This document shows, in pieces, positions 1-8,235 of a DNA stretch of 64,000 nucleotides. The DNA comes from Nonomuraea endophytica (GTDB lineage Bacteria; Actinomycetota; Actinomycetes; Streptosporangiales; Streptosporangiaceae): NCBI RefSeq assembly GCF_014203235.1, contig NZ_JACHIN010000006.1:489428-553427 (forward strand). Reading direction: 5' to 3'. Every line of letters starts with the position of its first letter. The stretch's first letter is position 1. The position numbers were made by a program, and so were the translations under genes. The notes under the pieces were generated by a model. The model saw only the letters and a program-made list of their open reading frames with translations. It did no database searches and had not been told where the DNA came from.

Positions 1-891
1 TCAGGTTCTGTCCAGGAATGTCTGTAGCTGTGCGGTGACCAGGGCGGGGGCCTCTTCTGGGAGGTAGTGGTCGCTCGGCAGCGCCGTACCGCTGACATGG
101 TCGGCGTATTCGCGCCACACCTTCAGCACGTCGTAGCCGCGGCCGACGAAGCTGTGCTCGCCCCACAGGGCGAGCACCGGGCAGCGCACGCGGCGGCCCG
201 CCGCGGCGTCGGCCTCGTCGTGCTCCAGGTCGACGCCGGCCGCCGCCCGGTAGTCGGCGCACGAGGCGGCGATCGCGGCGGGGTCGGAGAAGCAGCGCAC
301 GTAGTCCCGGACCGCGGCCTCGTCGTACGCGGAGCCGCCGGAGTGGCGTGCCGTCATCCGGCTGCGGATCCAGAACTCGGGATCGTTGCCGATCAGCCGC
401 TCGGGGATGCCGTTCCCGGCGGCGAGGAAGAACCAGTGGTAGTAGCCGAGGCCGAAGGCGGCGTCGGCGTGCGCGAACGTGTGCCGGGTCGGCACGATGT
501 CCAGGACGGCGAGCGCCTCGACGGCGTCGGGGTGGTCCAGGGCCATCCGGTGGCCCACCCTCGCGCCCCGGTCATGGCCCACCACGGCGAAGCGGTCGAA
601 TCCCAGGTCCCGCATCACGCCGATCTGGTCGGCGGCCATCGCCCGCTTGGAGTAGACGTCGTCGGTGACCGGGTCCGGCTTGGCGCTGTCGCCGTACCCG
701 CGCAGGTCGGTCAGCACGACCGTGTGCCGGGACGTCAGCGCCGGGGCGACGTCGTGCCAGATGAGGTGCGTCTGCGGGTAGCCGTGCAGGAGCAGCACGG
801 GCGGCCCGTCACCCCCGATGACCGTGTGGATGGCGACGCCGTCCACGTCGACGGTGCGTGACTGGAACGTGCTGGGCAGCGGGACGCTCAT
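1..891 (-). CDS. Alpha/beta hydrolase, haloacetate dehalogenase/epoxide hydrolase-like
   Basis: Cytosolic alpha/beta-hydrolase of 296 residues. An oxyanion motif HGYPQ is followed by the nucleophile elbow GHDRGARVGHR, where the nucleophile is Asp rather than Ser. That is the signature of the fluoroacetate dehalogenase/epoxide hydrolase branch; the nearby stretch YHWFFLA also matches that branch. The C-terminal catalytic His lies in PSDHYLPEEAP. I chose the ATG at 891 because AAGGA sits just upstream and homology begins there; an in-frame start at 951 would add 20 low-complexity residues. The stop is the first codon of the window, so the gene is complete. The natural substrate cannot be read from sequence: C-halogen or epoxide hydrolysis is family knowledge, and ester hydrolysis is unlikely with an Asp nucleophile. 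Confidence 0.85.
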   Translation of the reverse strand: MSVPLPSTFQSRTVDVDGVAIHTVIGGDGPPVLLLHGYPQTHLIWHDVAPALTSRHTVVLTDLRGYGDSAKPDPVTDDVYSKRAMAADQIGVMRDLGFDRFAVVGHDRGARVGHRMALDHPDAVEALAVLDIVPTRHTFAHADAAFGLGYYHWFFLAAGNGIPERLIGNDPEFWIRSRMTARHSGGSAYDEAAVRDYVRCFSDPAAIAASCADYRAAAGVDLEHDEADAAAGRRVRCPVLALWGEHSFVGRGYDVLKVWREYADHVSGTALPSDHYLPEEAPALVTAQLQTFLDRT

Positions 892-999
892 GCTTTCCTT
901 CAAGGAGCTTGGGCACGATGGAAGTGCATGGCACCGATTTGAGCAGCTCAACCGGGTCGCCGTCCAAGAGGTGCTACCTATCTGACCGATCGTCTCTGC

Positions 1000-1665
1000 C
1001 TATCGGCGACGGGTCTCGACCTTCAGGCCGCCGTGGGTCGCCGCGCGCATCCTGTCACTGGCGAGCATGTCGTGCGGGAAGCCGAGCTCGATCGCGCCGA
1101 CCTCGTCGAGGCGGGCGAGCTGGGCGGGCGTGAAGTCGACCTCCGGGGCGCCCAGATTGTCCTTCGGCTGTGCGAGAGTGCGGGCGCCGATGAGCGATGC
1201 CGTCACACCTGGCCTGTGCAGGCTCCAGGCCAGCCCGACCTGGGCGGGTGTATGACCCAATTCGCCGGCGACCTCCTTCACGACATCGGCGATGTCCAGG
1301 TTGCGTCCGGTGAGTCCGCCGTTGGCGAGGTTGAAGTCCCTGCGGGTGCCGTCGCCGGCCACGGCGTCCGGCGCGGTCAGGTCGGCGCGGCTGTACTTGC
1401 CGGTGAGCACCCCGCCGGCCGGCGGCGAGTACGGCACCACGCCCAGCCCCATCTCGCGCGCCATGGGGATCAGGTCACGTTCCCCGGTGCGCTCGATCAG
1501 GTTGTGCTCGATCTGCAGCGCGACCAGAGGCGACCAGCCGCGCAGGTCGGCGATCGCCTGCATGCGCGACACCTGCCAGGCGGGGGGTTGGAGATCGCCA
1601 CGTCGAGGACCTTGCCCTGCCGTACCAGATCGTCCATACCGCGCAGGACCTCCTCGACGCCGCGA
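1000..1665 (-). pseudogene. Aldo/keto reductase, C-terminal remnant with frameshift
   Basis: Only the C-terminal two thirds of an aldo/keto reductase remain. In order they show a VEEVLRGMDDLVRQGKVLDV stretch, then in another frame AWQVSRMQAIADLRGW, PLVALQIEHNLIERT, a GVVPYSPPAGGVLTGKY loop and the cofactor-binding IGARTLAQPKDNLGA segment. The frame changes at a run of six G at 1582-1587, consistent with a one-base indel. The N-terminal third with the catalytic Asp/Tyr/Lys/His residues is absent: homology stops near 1660, where it abuts the remnant of a divergent regulator. It cannot encode a working enzyme. The frameshift alone could be a sequencing error in a homopolymer, but the missing 5' end cannot. 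Confidence 0.75.
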
Positions 1666-1680
1666 CGCCGCGACGCCGGC

Positions 1681-2232
1681 GAGCCCGCCACCACAGCCGC
1701 GCCGCCGCTGGCCCGGCTGGTCGCCGACCGGTCGCCGCTGCCGGCCATGCTGATGAACCACCGCTTCGACATCCTGGCCTGGAACGGGGAGATGGCGAGG
1801 TTGCTCCTGGACTTCGACACCCTGCCGCCGTCGCGGCGCAATGCGATGTGGCTGTGCCTGATACATCCGGAGATACGGGAGTTCTCTGTCGACCGCGAAC
1901 GCGTCGTGCGGGACGGCGTCGCCCACCTGCGCGCCGCATGGGCCGCGCATCCGGAGGACAAGGCGCTGACCGGGCTCATCGCCGAGTTCATCACGCGCGA
2001 CGAGGAGTTCGCGAGGCTGTGGGCCGAGCGGGACGTCATGGTCAACGGCCGCGGGCACAAGGTGCTGCGGCACCCTGACGTCGGCACGATCGCCCTGCAG
2101 TTCGAGGTGCTCTCACCACTTCAGGATCCGGACCAGCGACTGATGATCTGCCGCGCCGCGGACGACGAGAGCCAGTCGGCGGTGGACCGGCTGAACCAGC
2201 TCCCTTCAGGGCCTGTGGGCTCGACAAGATAA
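1681..2232 (+). pseudogene. XRE-family regulator, MmyB-like ligand domain only (5'-truncated)
   Basis: This stretch encodes about 183 residues matching the C-terminal MmyB-like ligand-binding domain of actinobacterial XRE regulators (PLPAMLMNHRFDILAWN, then RNAMWLCLIHPEIRE and GHKVLRHPDVGTIALQFEVL). The N-terminal HTH is missing. The reading frame continues upstream only because it runs antisense through the aldo/keto reductase remnant. MmyB regulators are commonly divergent from the reductase gene they control (family knowledge). The simplest inference is that one deletion removed both 5' ends and the shared promoter. No plausible start codon with a ribosome site precedes the domain. Confidence 0.65.
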
Positions 2233-2256
2233 AAATACTGCCATACACTTATTCTC

Positions 2257-2850
2257 ATGCCGAGAGTCGCCGATCACGCGCAGCGCCGCCGCCAGGTGGT
2301 GGAGGCGACGATGCGGGTCATCGCGGCCCGGGGAATGGAAGGGCCTACGGTGGCCGAGGTCGCCGCGGAGGCGGGGGTCTCCGTCGGGCTGGTGCAGCGC
2401 TACTTCCCGACGAAGGACGAGATGCTGCTGCTGACCTTCGAGTTCCTCGGCGCACGGCTGGTGGAGCGGCTCAAGAACGTCTGGGAGGCGGGCGGCCCGG
2501 TCAAGGACCGCCTGCGCCGCTGCCTGCTCGAACTGCTTCCGCTGGACGACGAACGCACCGCCGAGATCAGGATTTATCAGGTCTTCTGCGGCAGGGCAGT
2601 GAACAATCCGGCCCTGCGCAGAGTGCAGGTCGCGGTCTATTCCACGGCCCGGGCCGACCTCGCGGCGACCATCGCGCAGGCGCAGGCCCAGGGGGACATT
2701 CCGGGCGACAGGGATCCGGACGAGGAGGCGGCGTCGCTGTGGGCGCTGGTCGACGGGCTGGCGCTGCACAGTTGCGCGGACCCCGCCGGGCTGCCGCCGG
2801 CCAGGGCCGAGCGCCTGGTCGACCGGCAGCTGGACCGCCTGTTCGGCTGA
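2257..2850 (+). CDS. TetR/AcrR-family transcriptional regulator
   Basis: A 197-residue TetR-type repressor. The N-terminal HTH is clear (VAEVAAEAGVSVGLVQRYF followed by PTKDEMLLL), then a variable helical ligand domain ending in a DGLALHS segment typical of TetR_C domains. The ATG at 2257 is the first start after the upstream remnant, and the protein begins directly with the HTH helices. It is co-directional with the oxygenase operon starting at 2929. The 78-base gap between them holds two 16-bp palindromes, making this protein the obvious candidate to bind there and repress itself and/or the operon. The inducer is unknown but may be the substrate of the cluster. Confidence 0.88.
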   Translation: MPRVADHAQRRRQVVEATMRVIAARGMEGPTVAEVAAEAGVSVGLVQRYFPTKDEMLLLTFEFLGARLVERLKNVWEAGGPVKDRLRRCLLELLPLDDERTAEIRIYQVFCGRAVNNPALRRVQVAVYSTARADLAATIAQAQAQGDIPGDRDPDEEAASLWALVDGLALHSCADPAGLPPARAERLVDRQLDRLFG

Positions 2851-2871
2851 GGTCAACCCCATGGGCTGTTT

Positions 2872-2912
2872 TTGAACGAAGGTTCAGCAACAGAAATTGG
2901 ACAACGGTCCAA
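2872..2912 (+). promoter_or_regulatory. Tandem palindromic operators before the first Rieske gene
   Basis: Two similar inverted repeats lie between the TetR gene and the Rieske oxygenase. Site 1 at 2872-2887 has arms TTGAAC and GTTCAG around a 4-nt spacer. Site 2 at 2897-2912 has perfect arms TTGGAC and GTCCAA around AACG. Their centres are 25 bp apart, and the Rieske start lies 16 bp downstream. Size and symmetry fit TetR-dimer sites; binding by the adjacent TetR is inference. Confidence 0.55.
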
Positions 2913-2928
2913 GAAAGAGGTGACGTGC

Positions 2929-4059
2929 ATGCCGGACACCGCGACGCAGTTGCTCCCGCCGAGCGCCTACTTCAACACCGACTGGTACGAACGCGAGCAA
3001 CTGCACCTGTTCAGCCGCACCTGGCGCTACGCCGGCACCATCGACGACCTCAAGACACCGGGTTCCTATAGGTCGACGCAAGTGGGGCGGCACCCGCTGG
3101 TCGTCGTCCGCGGCAAGGACGGTGAGCTGCGCGCCTTCCACAACGTCTGCCGTCACCGCGGCACCGCCGTCCTGTCCGGCAGCGGGGTGGTGGACAAGCA
3201 GATCGTCTGCCCCTACCACAACTGGACGTACGGGCTCGACGGCTGCCTGCTGGCCGTCACCCAGCGCAACGAGGTCGATCGTCACCTCGACCGCTCCACG
3301 CTCGGCCTGCACCCGGCCTCCGTGGCGGTCTGGCGCGGCCTGGTGTTCGTCCACCCGGATCCCGAACCGGAGCCGCTGACCGGCTGGCTGGCGGACCTGC
3401 CCGACCGCATGCCGCCCTACGACCCGGAACAGCTCGCCGAGGTGATGGCCCCGCAGCGCTACGACATCAAGGCCAACTGGAAGGTGTTCATGGAGAACGC
3501 CTTGGACAACTACCACCTGGGCTACGTGCACAAGGACACGCTCGTCGGCTACGACCACAAACGCCAGGAACAGTACGCCTGCGGCGAGCGGCACTGGTTC
3601 TTCTACGAGCCGCCGCTGAAGCCGGGCGAGCTGACCCCCATGGAGGCCGGGCTCAAGCCGATCGCCACCGAACCCCGCTGGTACGGCTCCGCGTTCGGCC
3701 TGTTCTTCCCGAACCTGTTCGTGCTGTCCTCGGCCGTCATGTGGTCGAGCATCGAGGTGATCCCCACCGGCCCCGAGACCACCACGTTCGAGATGCGCAC
3801 CCGCTTCATGCCCGGCCAGAACGGCAAGCTCGCCGTGGCGGGGCTGAAGGCGGCCGTGGGCGGGCTGACCAGGCGGCTCCTGCGCAAGCAGCGCAGGTAC
3901 GACCTGATCGAGGAGGACGTCTTCTGCTGCGAAGCCGTACAGGTGGGCATCAAGTCACCGCTCTTCTCCGTCGGCCCGATCGCCTACCGCTACGAGCGCG
4001 GCATCCAGGCCTTCCAGCGCAACGTCCTCGACTACGTGCCGCTGGAGACGGGCCGGTGA
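2929..4059 (+). CDS. Rieske [2Fe-2S] aromatic-ring-hydroxylating oxygenase alpha subunit
   Basis: A 376-residue oxygenase subunit. The Rieske centre is C74-x-H76 then C94-x2-H97 (NVCRHRG and VCPYHNWTYG). The mononuclear iron ligands H196 and H201 lie in the DNYHLGYVH motif, with an acidic EED segment near the C terminus as the likely third ligand. Such enzymes take electrons from a ferredoxin or reductase and hydroxylate or demethylate rings or N-methyl groups. There is no separate beta subunit, so it belongs to the alpha-only (alpha3) type. The start is the ATG at 2929 with an AAAGAGG ribosome site; the upstream in-frame TTG at 2872 lies inside an operator. It overlaps the next hydrolase by GTGA, so it heads a tight operon whose electron carriers are probably those at 8236 and 9469. 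Confidence 0.92.
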   Translation: MPDTATQLLPPSAYFNTDWYEREQLHLFSRTWRYAGTIDDLKTPGSYRSTQVGRHPLVVVRGKDGELRAFHNVCRHRGTAVLSGSGVVDKQIVCPYHNWTYGLDGCLLAVTQRNEVDRHLDRSTLGLHPASVAVWRGLVFVHPDPEPEPLTGWLADLPDRMPPYDPEQLAEVMAPQRYDIKANWKVFMENALDNYHLGYVHKDTLVGYDHKRQEQYACGERHWFFYEPPLKPGELTPMEAGLKPIATEPRWYGSAFGLFFPNLFVLSSAVMWSSIEVIPTGPETTTFEMRTRFMPGQNGKLAVAGLKAAVGGLTRRLLRKQRRYDLIEEDVFCCEAVQVGIKSPLFSVGPIAYRYERGIQAFQRNVLDYVPLETGR

Positions 4060-4823
4060 TCGTCACGGTGCCCGGCGGCCGGCTGGCCGTCGTGGTGCGG
4101 GAGGGCGGCGCGGCGACGCCCGTGTTGTTCCTGCACGGGCTCAACAGCTCGGCCGACGTCTGGACCGCCGTTTTCGAGCGGCTGCCGCGCGAACGCGCGC
4201 TGGCCGCGATGGACCTGCGGGGGCACGGCGGCTCCACCCGGGAGGGCTCCTTCGAGGTCGAGCGTCAGACGGCCGACGTGCTCGCCGTCGTCAACTGGCT
4301 CGGCTGGCCGAGGGCCCACCTCGTCGGCTCCTCGTACGGCGGCGGCCTCGCCCTGGCCGTGGCCGCCGCACACCCCGGCCGGGCGGCCACGGTCACGTTG
4401 TTCGGCACCGCGCTGGACCCGGCTCCCGGGACCTTGGAACCGGCCCTGAACCTGCTGGCCCGCATAGGAGTCGCGGGCTTCTTCGCCGCGATCGCCCCCG
4501 AGTGGACCTTCGCCCCCGGCGCCGATCCCGGCCTGGTGGCCGAGGCCAACCGGGTGGCCGCCGCCAACTCGCCGGCGACCGTGGCCCGGCTGCTGGAAGC
4601 GGGGTTCACCGCCGACTTCCGCCCGGCGGCGGCGGAGGTGAACTGCCCCGTTCTCCTCGCCCGCGGCGAGCACGACAGAACCTGCCCGCACGAGGTCGCC
4701 GCGAAGACGGCGGCGGCGCTGGGCATCGAGCCGCACACCGTAGCGGGCGCCGGTCACCTGCCCATGGCCGAGGCGCCGGACCTGACCGCGGCCCTGATCG
4801 CGAGCTCCTGGAGGCGGCGATGA
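4056..4823 (+). CDS. Alpha/beta hydrolase
   Basis: A 255-residue serine hydrolase that starts with GTG overlapping the Rieske stop (GTGA). It has an oxyanion motif FLHGLNSS, a DLRGHGGS loop, the nucleophile elbow GSSYGGG (Ser), an acid residue in ARGEHDRTCP and a C-terminal His in GAGHLPMAEAP, so the triad is complete. The fold and size match hydrolases that cleave C-C bonds, esters or lactones in catabolic pathways. It could act on a ring-oxidation product of the neighbouring oxygenase, but that order is inferred from position only. It overlaps the following transporter gene by ATGA, so the three are probably translationally coupled. Confidence 0.87.
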   Translation: MIVTVPGGRLAVVVREGGAATPVLFLHGLNSSADVWTAVFERLPRERALAAMDLRGHGGSTREGSFEVERQTADVLAVVNWLGWPRAHLVGSSYGGGLALAVAAAHPGRAATVTLFGTALDPAPGTLEPALNLLARIGVAGFFAAIAPEWTFAPGADPGLVAEANRVAAANSPATVARLLEAGFTADFRPAAAEVNCPVLLARGEHDRTCPHEVAAKTAAALGIEPHTVAGAGHLPMAEAPDLTAALIASSWRRR

Positions 4824-6079
4824 GGGCCGGCGCCTCGGCCATGGGAAGCATGACCACCGCCGAGGCGCGCGTGGGTGTGGCCTTCCGGCTGGGCCTCGGC
4901 GCCAGCTCCTTCGGCGTGCTGGCGGCGCTGCTCACCCCCGCCCAGATCCTGCTGCCGCTGCAGGCCGCCGAGCTGGGCGGCGAGTCCAAGGCGGGCACGC
5001 TGGCGCTGGTCTCCTCCCTCGGCGGCCTGGCCGGTGTGGTCGCCGCCCCGCTGGTCGGCATGGTCTCCGACCGCACCAGATCCCGGTACGGCAGGCGGCG
5101 CGCCTGGGTGCTGGCCAGTGCGGTGACCGGGGCGCTCGGGCTGGCCGGCCTGGCCGCGGCGACCAGCGTACCGGCGCTGATGCTGGCCTTCGGCGTGCTC
5201 CAGATCGGCATCGGCGGCGTGATCGCCGGCTCGCTCGCCCTCGTCGCCGACCAGGTGCCGAGCAGGCAGCGGGGCGAGATCTCCGCGGTGTTCGGGGTGG
5301 CCGGCGCGCTCTCCCCCGTCTTCGGCGCCTGGGTGTTCAGCCTGCTGGGTGGCGACGTGCCCGGCGCCTACCTGGTGCTCGGCGTGCTGATGCTGGGCGG
5401 CGGGCTCCTGATGCTGGTCACCGTCCGCGAGCCGTCCAGCGTTTCGGACCTGGTCCGGCCGTGGGACTGGCAGGAGTGGCTGGCCTGCGTCCGGCTCAAC
5501 CCGCGCCGCGACCCCGACCTCGGCTGGATGTGGCTGACCCGTTTCCTGGTCTTCCTCGGGCTGGCGCTCTCGCTCGGCTTCAGCCTCTACTGGGTGCAGG
5601 AGGTGCTCGGTCCCGGCGCCGGACCGGCCGAGGTGGCCGGCTACATCGCGGTTTCCACGTCCATGTACGCGCTGGTGGCCGTGGTCTCCGGGGTGATCGC
5701 GGGCATCGTCTCCGACCGGCTGATGCGCAGGAAGGCGTTCGTCGTCGGCGCCGGGCTCGTGCTCAGCGCGTGCTCGGTGGCCAATCTTGCCTGGCCGACG
5801 TGGACGGGCATCCTGGTCGTCGCCGCCGTGACCGGGCTGGCGTTCGGCGTCTACTCGACCATGGACCTCGCCGTCGCCGCCGACGTGCTTCCCCGCGCCG
5901 ACGAGTACGCCCGCGACCTGGGCGTGCTGCAGAGCGCCAACACCTTTCCCAGCCTGGCCGGACCGGTCCTCGGCGCCGTGATGCTGTCCGGCGCCGGATT
6001 CACCGGCCTCTTCGCCGCCGCCGCGCTGTGCATGGCCGGCGCCGCCTTCACCGTCACCCGGATCACCGCGATCCGTTAG
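4820..6079 (+). CDS. MFS transporter
   Basis: A 419-residue membrane protein with about 12 hydrophobic segments. The cytoplasmic loop after helix 2 reads GMVSDRTRSRYGRRRAWV, the MFS motif A in the form seen in the sugar/GPH-like branch; a second copy-like loop (GIVSDRLMRRKAF) begins the C-terminal half. The ATG at 4820 overlaps the hydrolase stop and follows GGAGGCGGC; an ATG ten codons later is possible. It may import the substrate or export a product of the oxygenase pathway. Direction cannot be judged from sequence. Confidence 0.87.
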   Translation: MRAGASAMGSMTTAEARVGVAFRLGLGASSFGVLAALLTPAQILLPLQAAELGGESKAGTLALVSSLGGLAGVVAAPLVGMVSDRTRSRYGRRRAWVLASAVTGALGLAGLAAATSVPALMLAFGVLQIGIGGVIAGSLALVADQVPSRQRGEISAVFGVAGALSPVFGAWVFSLLGGDVPGAYLVLGVLMLGGGLLMLVTVREPSSVSDLVRPWDWQEWLACVRLNPRRDPDLGWMWLTRFLVFLGLALSLGFSLYWVQEVLGPGAGPAEVAGYIAVSTSMYALVAVVSGVIAGIVSDRLMRRKAFVVGAGLVLSACSVANLAWPTWTGILVVAAVTGLAFGVYSTMDLAVAADVLPRADEYARDLGVLQSANTFPSLAGPVLGAVMLSGAGFTGLFAAAALCMAGAAFTVTRITAIR

Positions 6080-6094
6080 CCGAAGGAGTACACC

Positions 6095-7057
6095 GTGCGA
6101 TTGAGCCTCAGCTTCAGCGGGTTCGGGCCGTTGCCGCCCACGCTGCGCGCGGCCGCCGCCGCGGAGGGGGCCGGGCTGGACGGCGTGTGGATGTGCGAGC
6201 ACCTCGGCTTCACCGACGCCGTCGTGCCCGCCGCCGCGGTGCTCGCCCGTACAGAACGCATCGAGGTGGGCCTGGTCGGGCCCGCCCCGATCGCCCGGCA
6301 TCCCGCGCTGCTGGCGATGGAGCTGGCCTCGCTGGCCGCGCTCGCCCCCGGCCGGGTCCGGGTCCAGGTCGGGCTCGGCGACGCCCGGCTGGCCGGGATG
6401 CTCGGCGGCGACCACCGCCGGGGCGTGCGCGTCGCCGGGGAGTACGTGAACGCGCTGCGGCAGCTGCTGGACAGCGAACAGGTGGACGGGGAGTTCGCCG
6501 GACACCGGTTCGCCGGATGCGCCATCGTCGCGCCGCCCGCACAGCCGGCCATCGATCTGCTCGCCGTACGCCCGCGCATGCTCGAACTTGCCGGGCAGGT
6601 CGCCGACGGCGTGTCACTGACCGCCGGCGCCTCCCTCGGCTACCTGGCCGGAGCCGTGAACGCGGTGGTCAAGACTCTGGCCGAGGCCGGGCGCGACCGC
6701 TCGGACTTCCGGATCTCGGCGACCGTGCTCGGCGCGATCGGCGACGACGAGGAGAGCGCCGCGGCGATGCTCCGGCCGATCCTGCGGACGTTCGACGCCG
6801 CCGGGTACGCGGTGACCGCGCCCGGCCTGTTCGACCCCGCCGCCCTGGCGGAGGCCGAAACGGGCCGGCTGCCGATGGCCGACCTGCTGACCACCGCAGC
6901 CCTGTCCGAACTGGCCCTCGTCGCGACGCCGGACACGCTCCCGCGGGCCCTGGCCCGCCTGGCCGCGACCGGGGTCGACGAGGTCGCGCTCGGCCTGGTC
7001 AACCCGCCCGAGCAGGTGCCCGGCCTGCTGGAGTCGCTCGGGCAGGCCAGGCCATGA
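6095..7057 (+). CDS. LLM-class (luciferase-like) oxidoreductase, probably F420-dependent
   Basis: A 320-residue TIM-barrel protein of the bacterial luciferase superfamily, starting at GTG after GAAGGAG. Recognisable parts are the N-terminal strand LSLSFSGFG, the GLDGVWMCEHL segment, a barrel strand with RIEVGLVGPAPIARHPALLAMELASL, and the GRVRVQVGLGD cofactor-site segment. In actinomycetes this branch mostly uses F420, less often FMN; without a structure comparison either is possible. It overlaps the P450 start by ATGA. It could reduce or oxidise a pathway intermediate, or carry out a two-component flavin-type oxygenation. Confidence 0.85.
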   Translation: MRLSLSFSGFGPLPPTLRAAAAAEGAGLDGVWMCEHLGFTDAVVPAAAVLARTERIEVGLVGPAPIARHPALLAMELASLAALAPGRVRVQVGLGDARLAGMLGGDHRRGVRVAGEYVNALRQLLDSEQVDGEFAGHRFAGCAIVAPPAQPAIDLLAVRPRMLELAGQVADGVSLTAGASLGYLAGAVNAVVKTLAEAGRDRSDFRISATVLGAIGDDEESAAAMLRPILRTFDAAGYAVTAPGLFDPAALAEAETGRLPMADLLTTAALSELALVATPDTLPRALARLAATGVDEVALGLVNPPEQVPGLLESLGQARP

Positions 7058-8232
7058 CCTACACCTTTGAAGGCCTGGTCGTGCCCGACCCCTATCCGCT
7101 CTACCGGGAGCTGCGTGAGCGCGCGCCGGTCCATCGGATCCACGACGCCCTCTGGCTGATCAGCAGGTACGCGGACGTGCGGGCCCTGCTGCTCGACCCA
7201 CGCGCCACCAGCGACCCGGCGGCCCGGCCCGACTACCGGGACTGGGCCGAGCGGCACCTCGACGGGGTGGACGGGCCGGTGGCCCGCTGGCAGCGCTCGA
7301 TGTTCGTCTTCATGGACGACCCCGAGCACCGGCGCCTGCGGCAGCTGTTCCAGCAGGCGTTCACCCCCGCCTCCGTGCACGCGCTCCGGCCCCGGCTGGA
7401 GGCGGAGGCGGCTGAGCTGGTGAAGGCGGCCGGAACGTCCATGGACGTGGTGTCGGAGTTCGCGCTGCCGCTGACGACCACGCTCATCGGCGAACTGCTC
7501 GGCGTGCCCCAGGAGGACCGCGCCACCTGCGTGCGCAGGGCCGAGATCACCGGGCGCACGCTCGCGCCGATCGTGCCGCCCGCCGTGCTGGAGGCCGCCG
7601 CCGAGTCGCTGGCCGAGTCCACCGGCTACTTCCTCGACCTGGTCGAGCGGCGCAGGACAGAGCCGCGCGACGACCTGCTGACCGCGCTCACCGCGGTCAT
7701 GACGCCGCAGGAGGTGGTCTCCAGCGCCCTGCTGCTGTTCAACGCGGGGCACGAGACGACCACCGCGCTCATCGCCAACGCCGTGCACGTGCTGCTCGGG
7801 CATCCCGGCCAGCTCGACCTGCTGCGGGAGACGCCGTCGCTGCTGACCGGCGCGGTCGAGGAGGTGCTCAGGTTCGAGCCGTCCTTCCAGTTCGGGCTCA
7901 AGGTGACGCGCGCGCCGATCGAGCTGGACGGGGTCACGATCCCGGCCGGCGCCGCGGTCGTCCTGCTGAACGCGGCGGCCAACCGGGATCCGGCCGAGTT
8001 CCCCGACCCCGAACGCTTCCTGATCACCCGCAGCGAGGGCAGGCACCTGGCGTTCGGGATGGGGATGCACCACTGCCTGGGCGCGCCGCTGGCCCGCATG
8101 GAGGCGCAGGTCGCGCTCGGCGCACTCCTGGCCGCCTGGCCGTGTTTCGAGCTCGGTCCGGACGAGCCGGTCCGAGCGGCTCCGGCCGGCGCGCTGCGCA
8201 CGCTCGAACGCCTGCCGATCAGGAGGTGCTGA
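7054..8232 (+). CDS. Cytochrome P450
   Basis: A 392-residue soluble P450. The I-helix motif A231-G-H-E-T-T236 carries the acid/threonine pair for oxygen activation. The ExxR motif starts at E270 (EEVLRFEPS), and the haem-binding loop FGMGMHHCLGAP places the axial thiolate at C341. The length is typical of bacterial class I P450s, which need a ferredoxin and a reductase; both candidates follow immediately (8236 and 9469). The ATG overlaps the stop of the LLM gene. A much longer open frame running into this gene from 5461 is antisense-type GC artefact and not used. Substrate unknown. Confidence 0.93.
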   Translation: MTYTFEGLVVPDPYPLYRELRERAPVHRIHDALWLISRYADVRALLLDPRATSDPAARPDYRDWAERHLDGVDGPVARWQRSMFVFMDDPEHRRLRQLFQQAFTPASVHALRPRLEAEAAELVKAAGTSMDVVSEFALPLTTTLIGELLGVPQEDRATCVRRAEITGRTLAPIVPPAVLEAAAESLAESTGYFLDLVERRRTEPRDDLLTALTAVMTPQEVVSSALLLFNAGHETTTALIANAVHVLLGHPGQLDLLRETPSLLTGAVEEVLRFEPSFQFGLKVTRAPIELDGVTIPAGAAVVLLNAAANRDPAEFPDPERFLITRSEGRHLAFGMGMHHCLGAPLARMEAQVALGALLAAWPCFELGPDEPVRAAPAGALRTLERLPIRRC

Positions 8233-8235
8233 ACG

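Noticed and set aside
2872..2928. Earlier in-frame start for the first Rieske gene
   Set aside because: The TTG at 2872 lies in a palindromic operator, and the ATG at 2929 has a proper ribosome site and matches the family start.
4754..6505. 583-codon minus-strand frame
   Set aside because: Its composition (His, Gln, Gly, Ala rich, no hydrophobic pattern) is that of an antisense shadow of the MFS and LLM genes.
5461..8232. 923-codon open frame spanning the transporter, LLM and P450 genes
   Set aside because: Only its last 392 codons (from 7054) are a real P450. The earlier part is Arg/Pro-rich out-of-frame sequence produced by high GC content.
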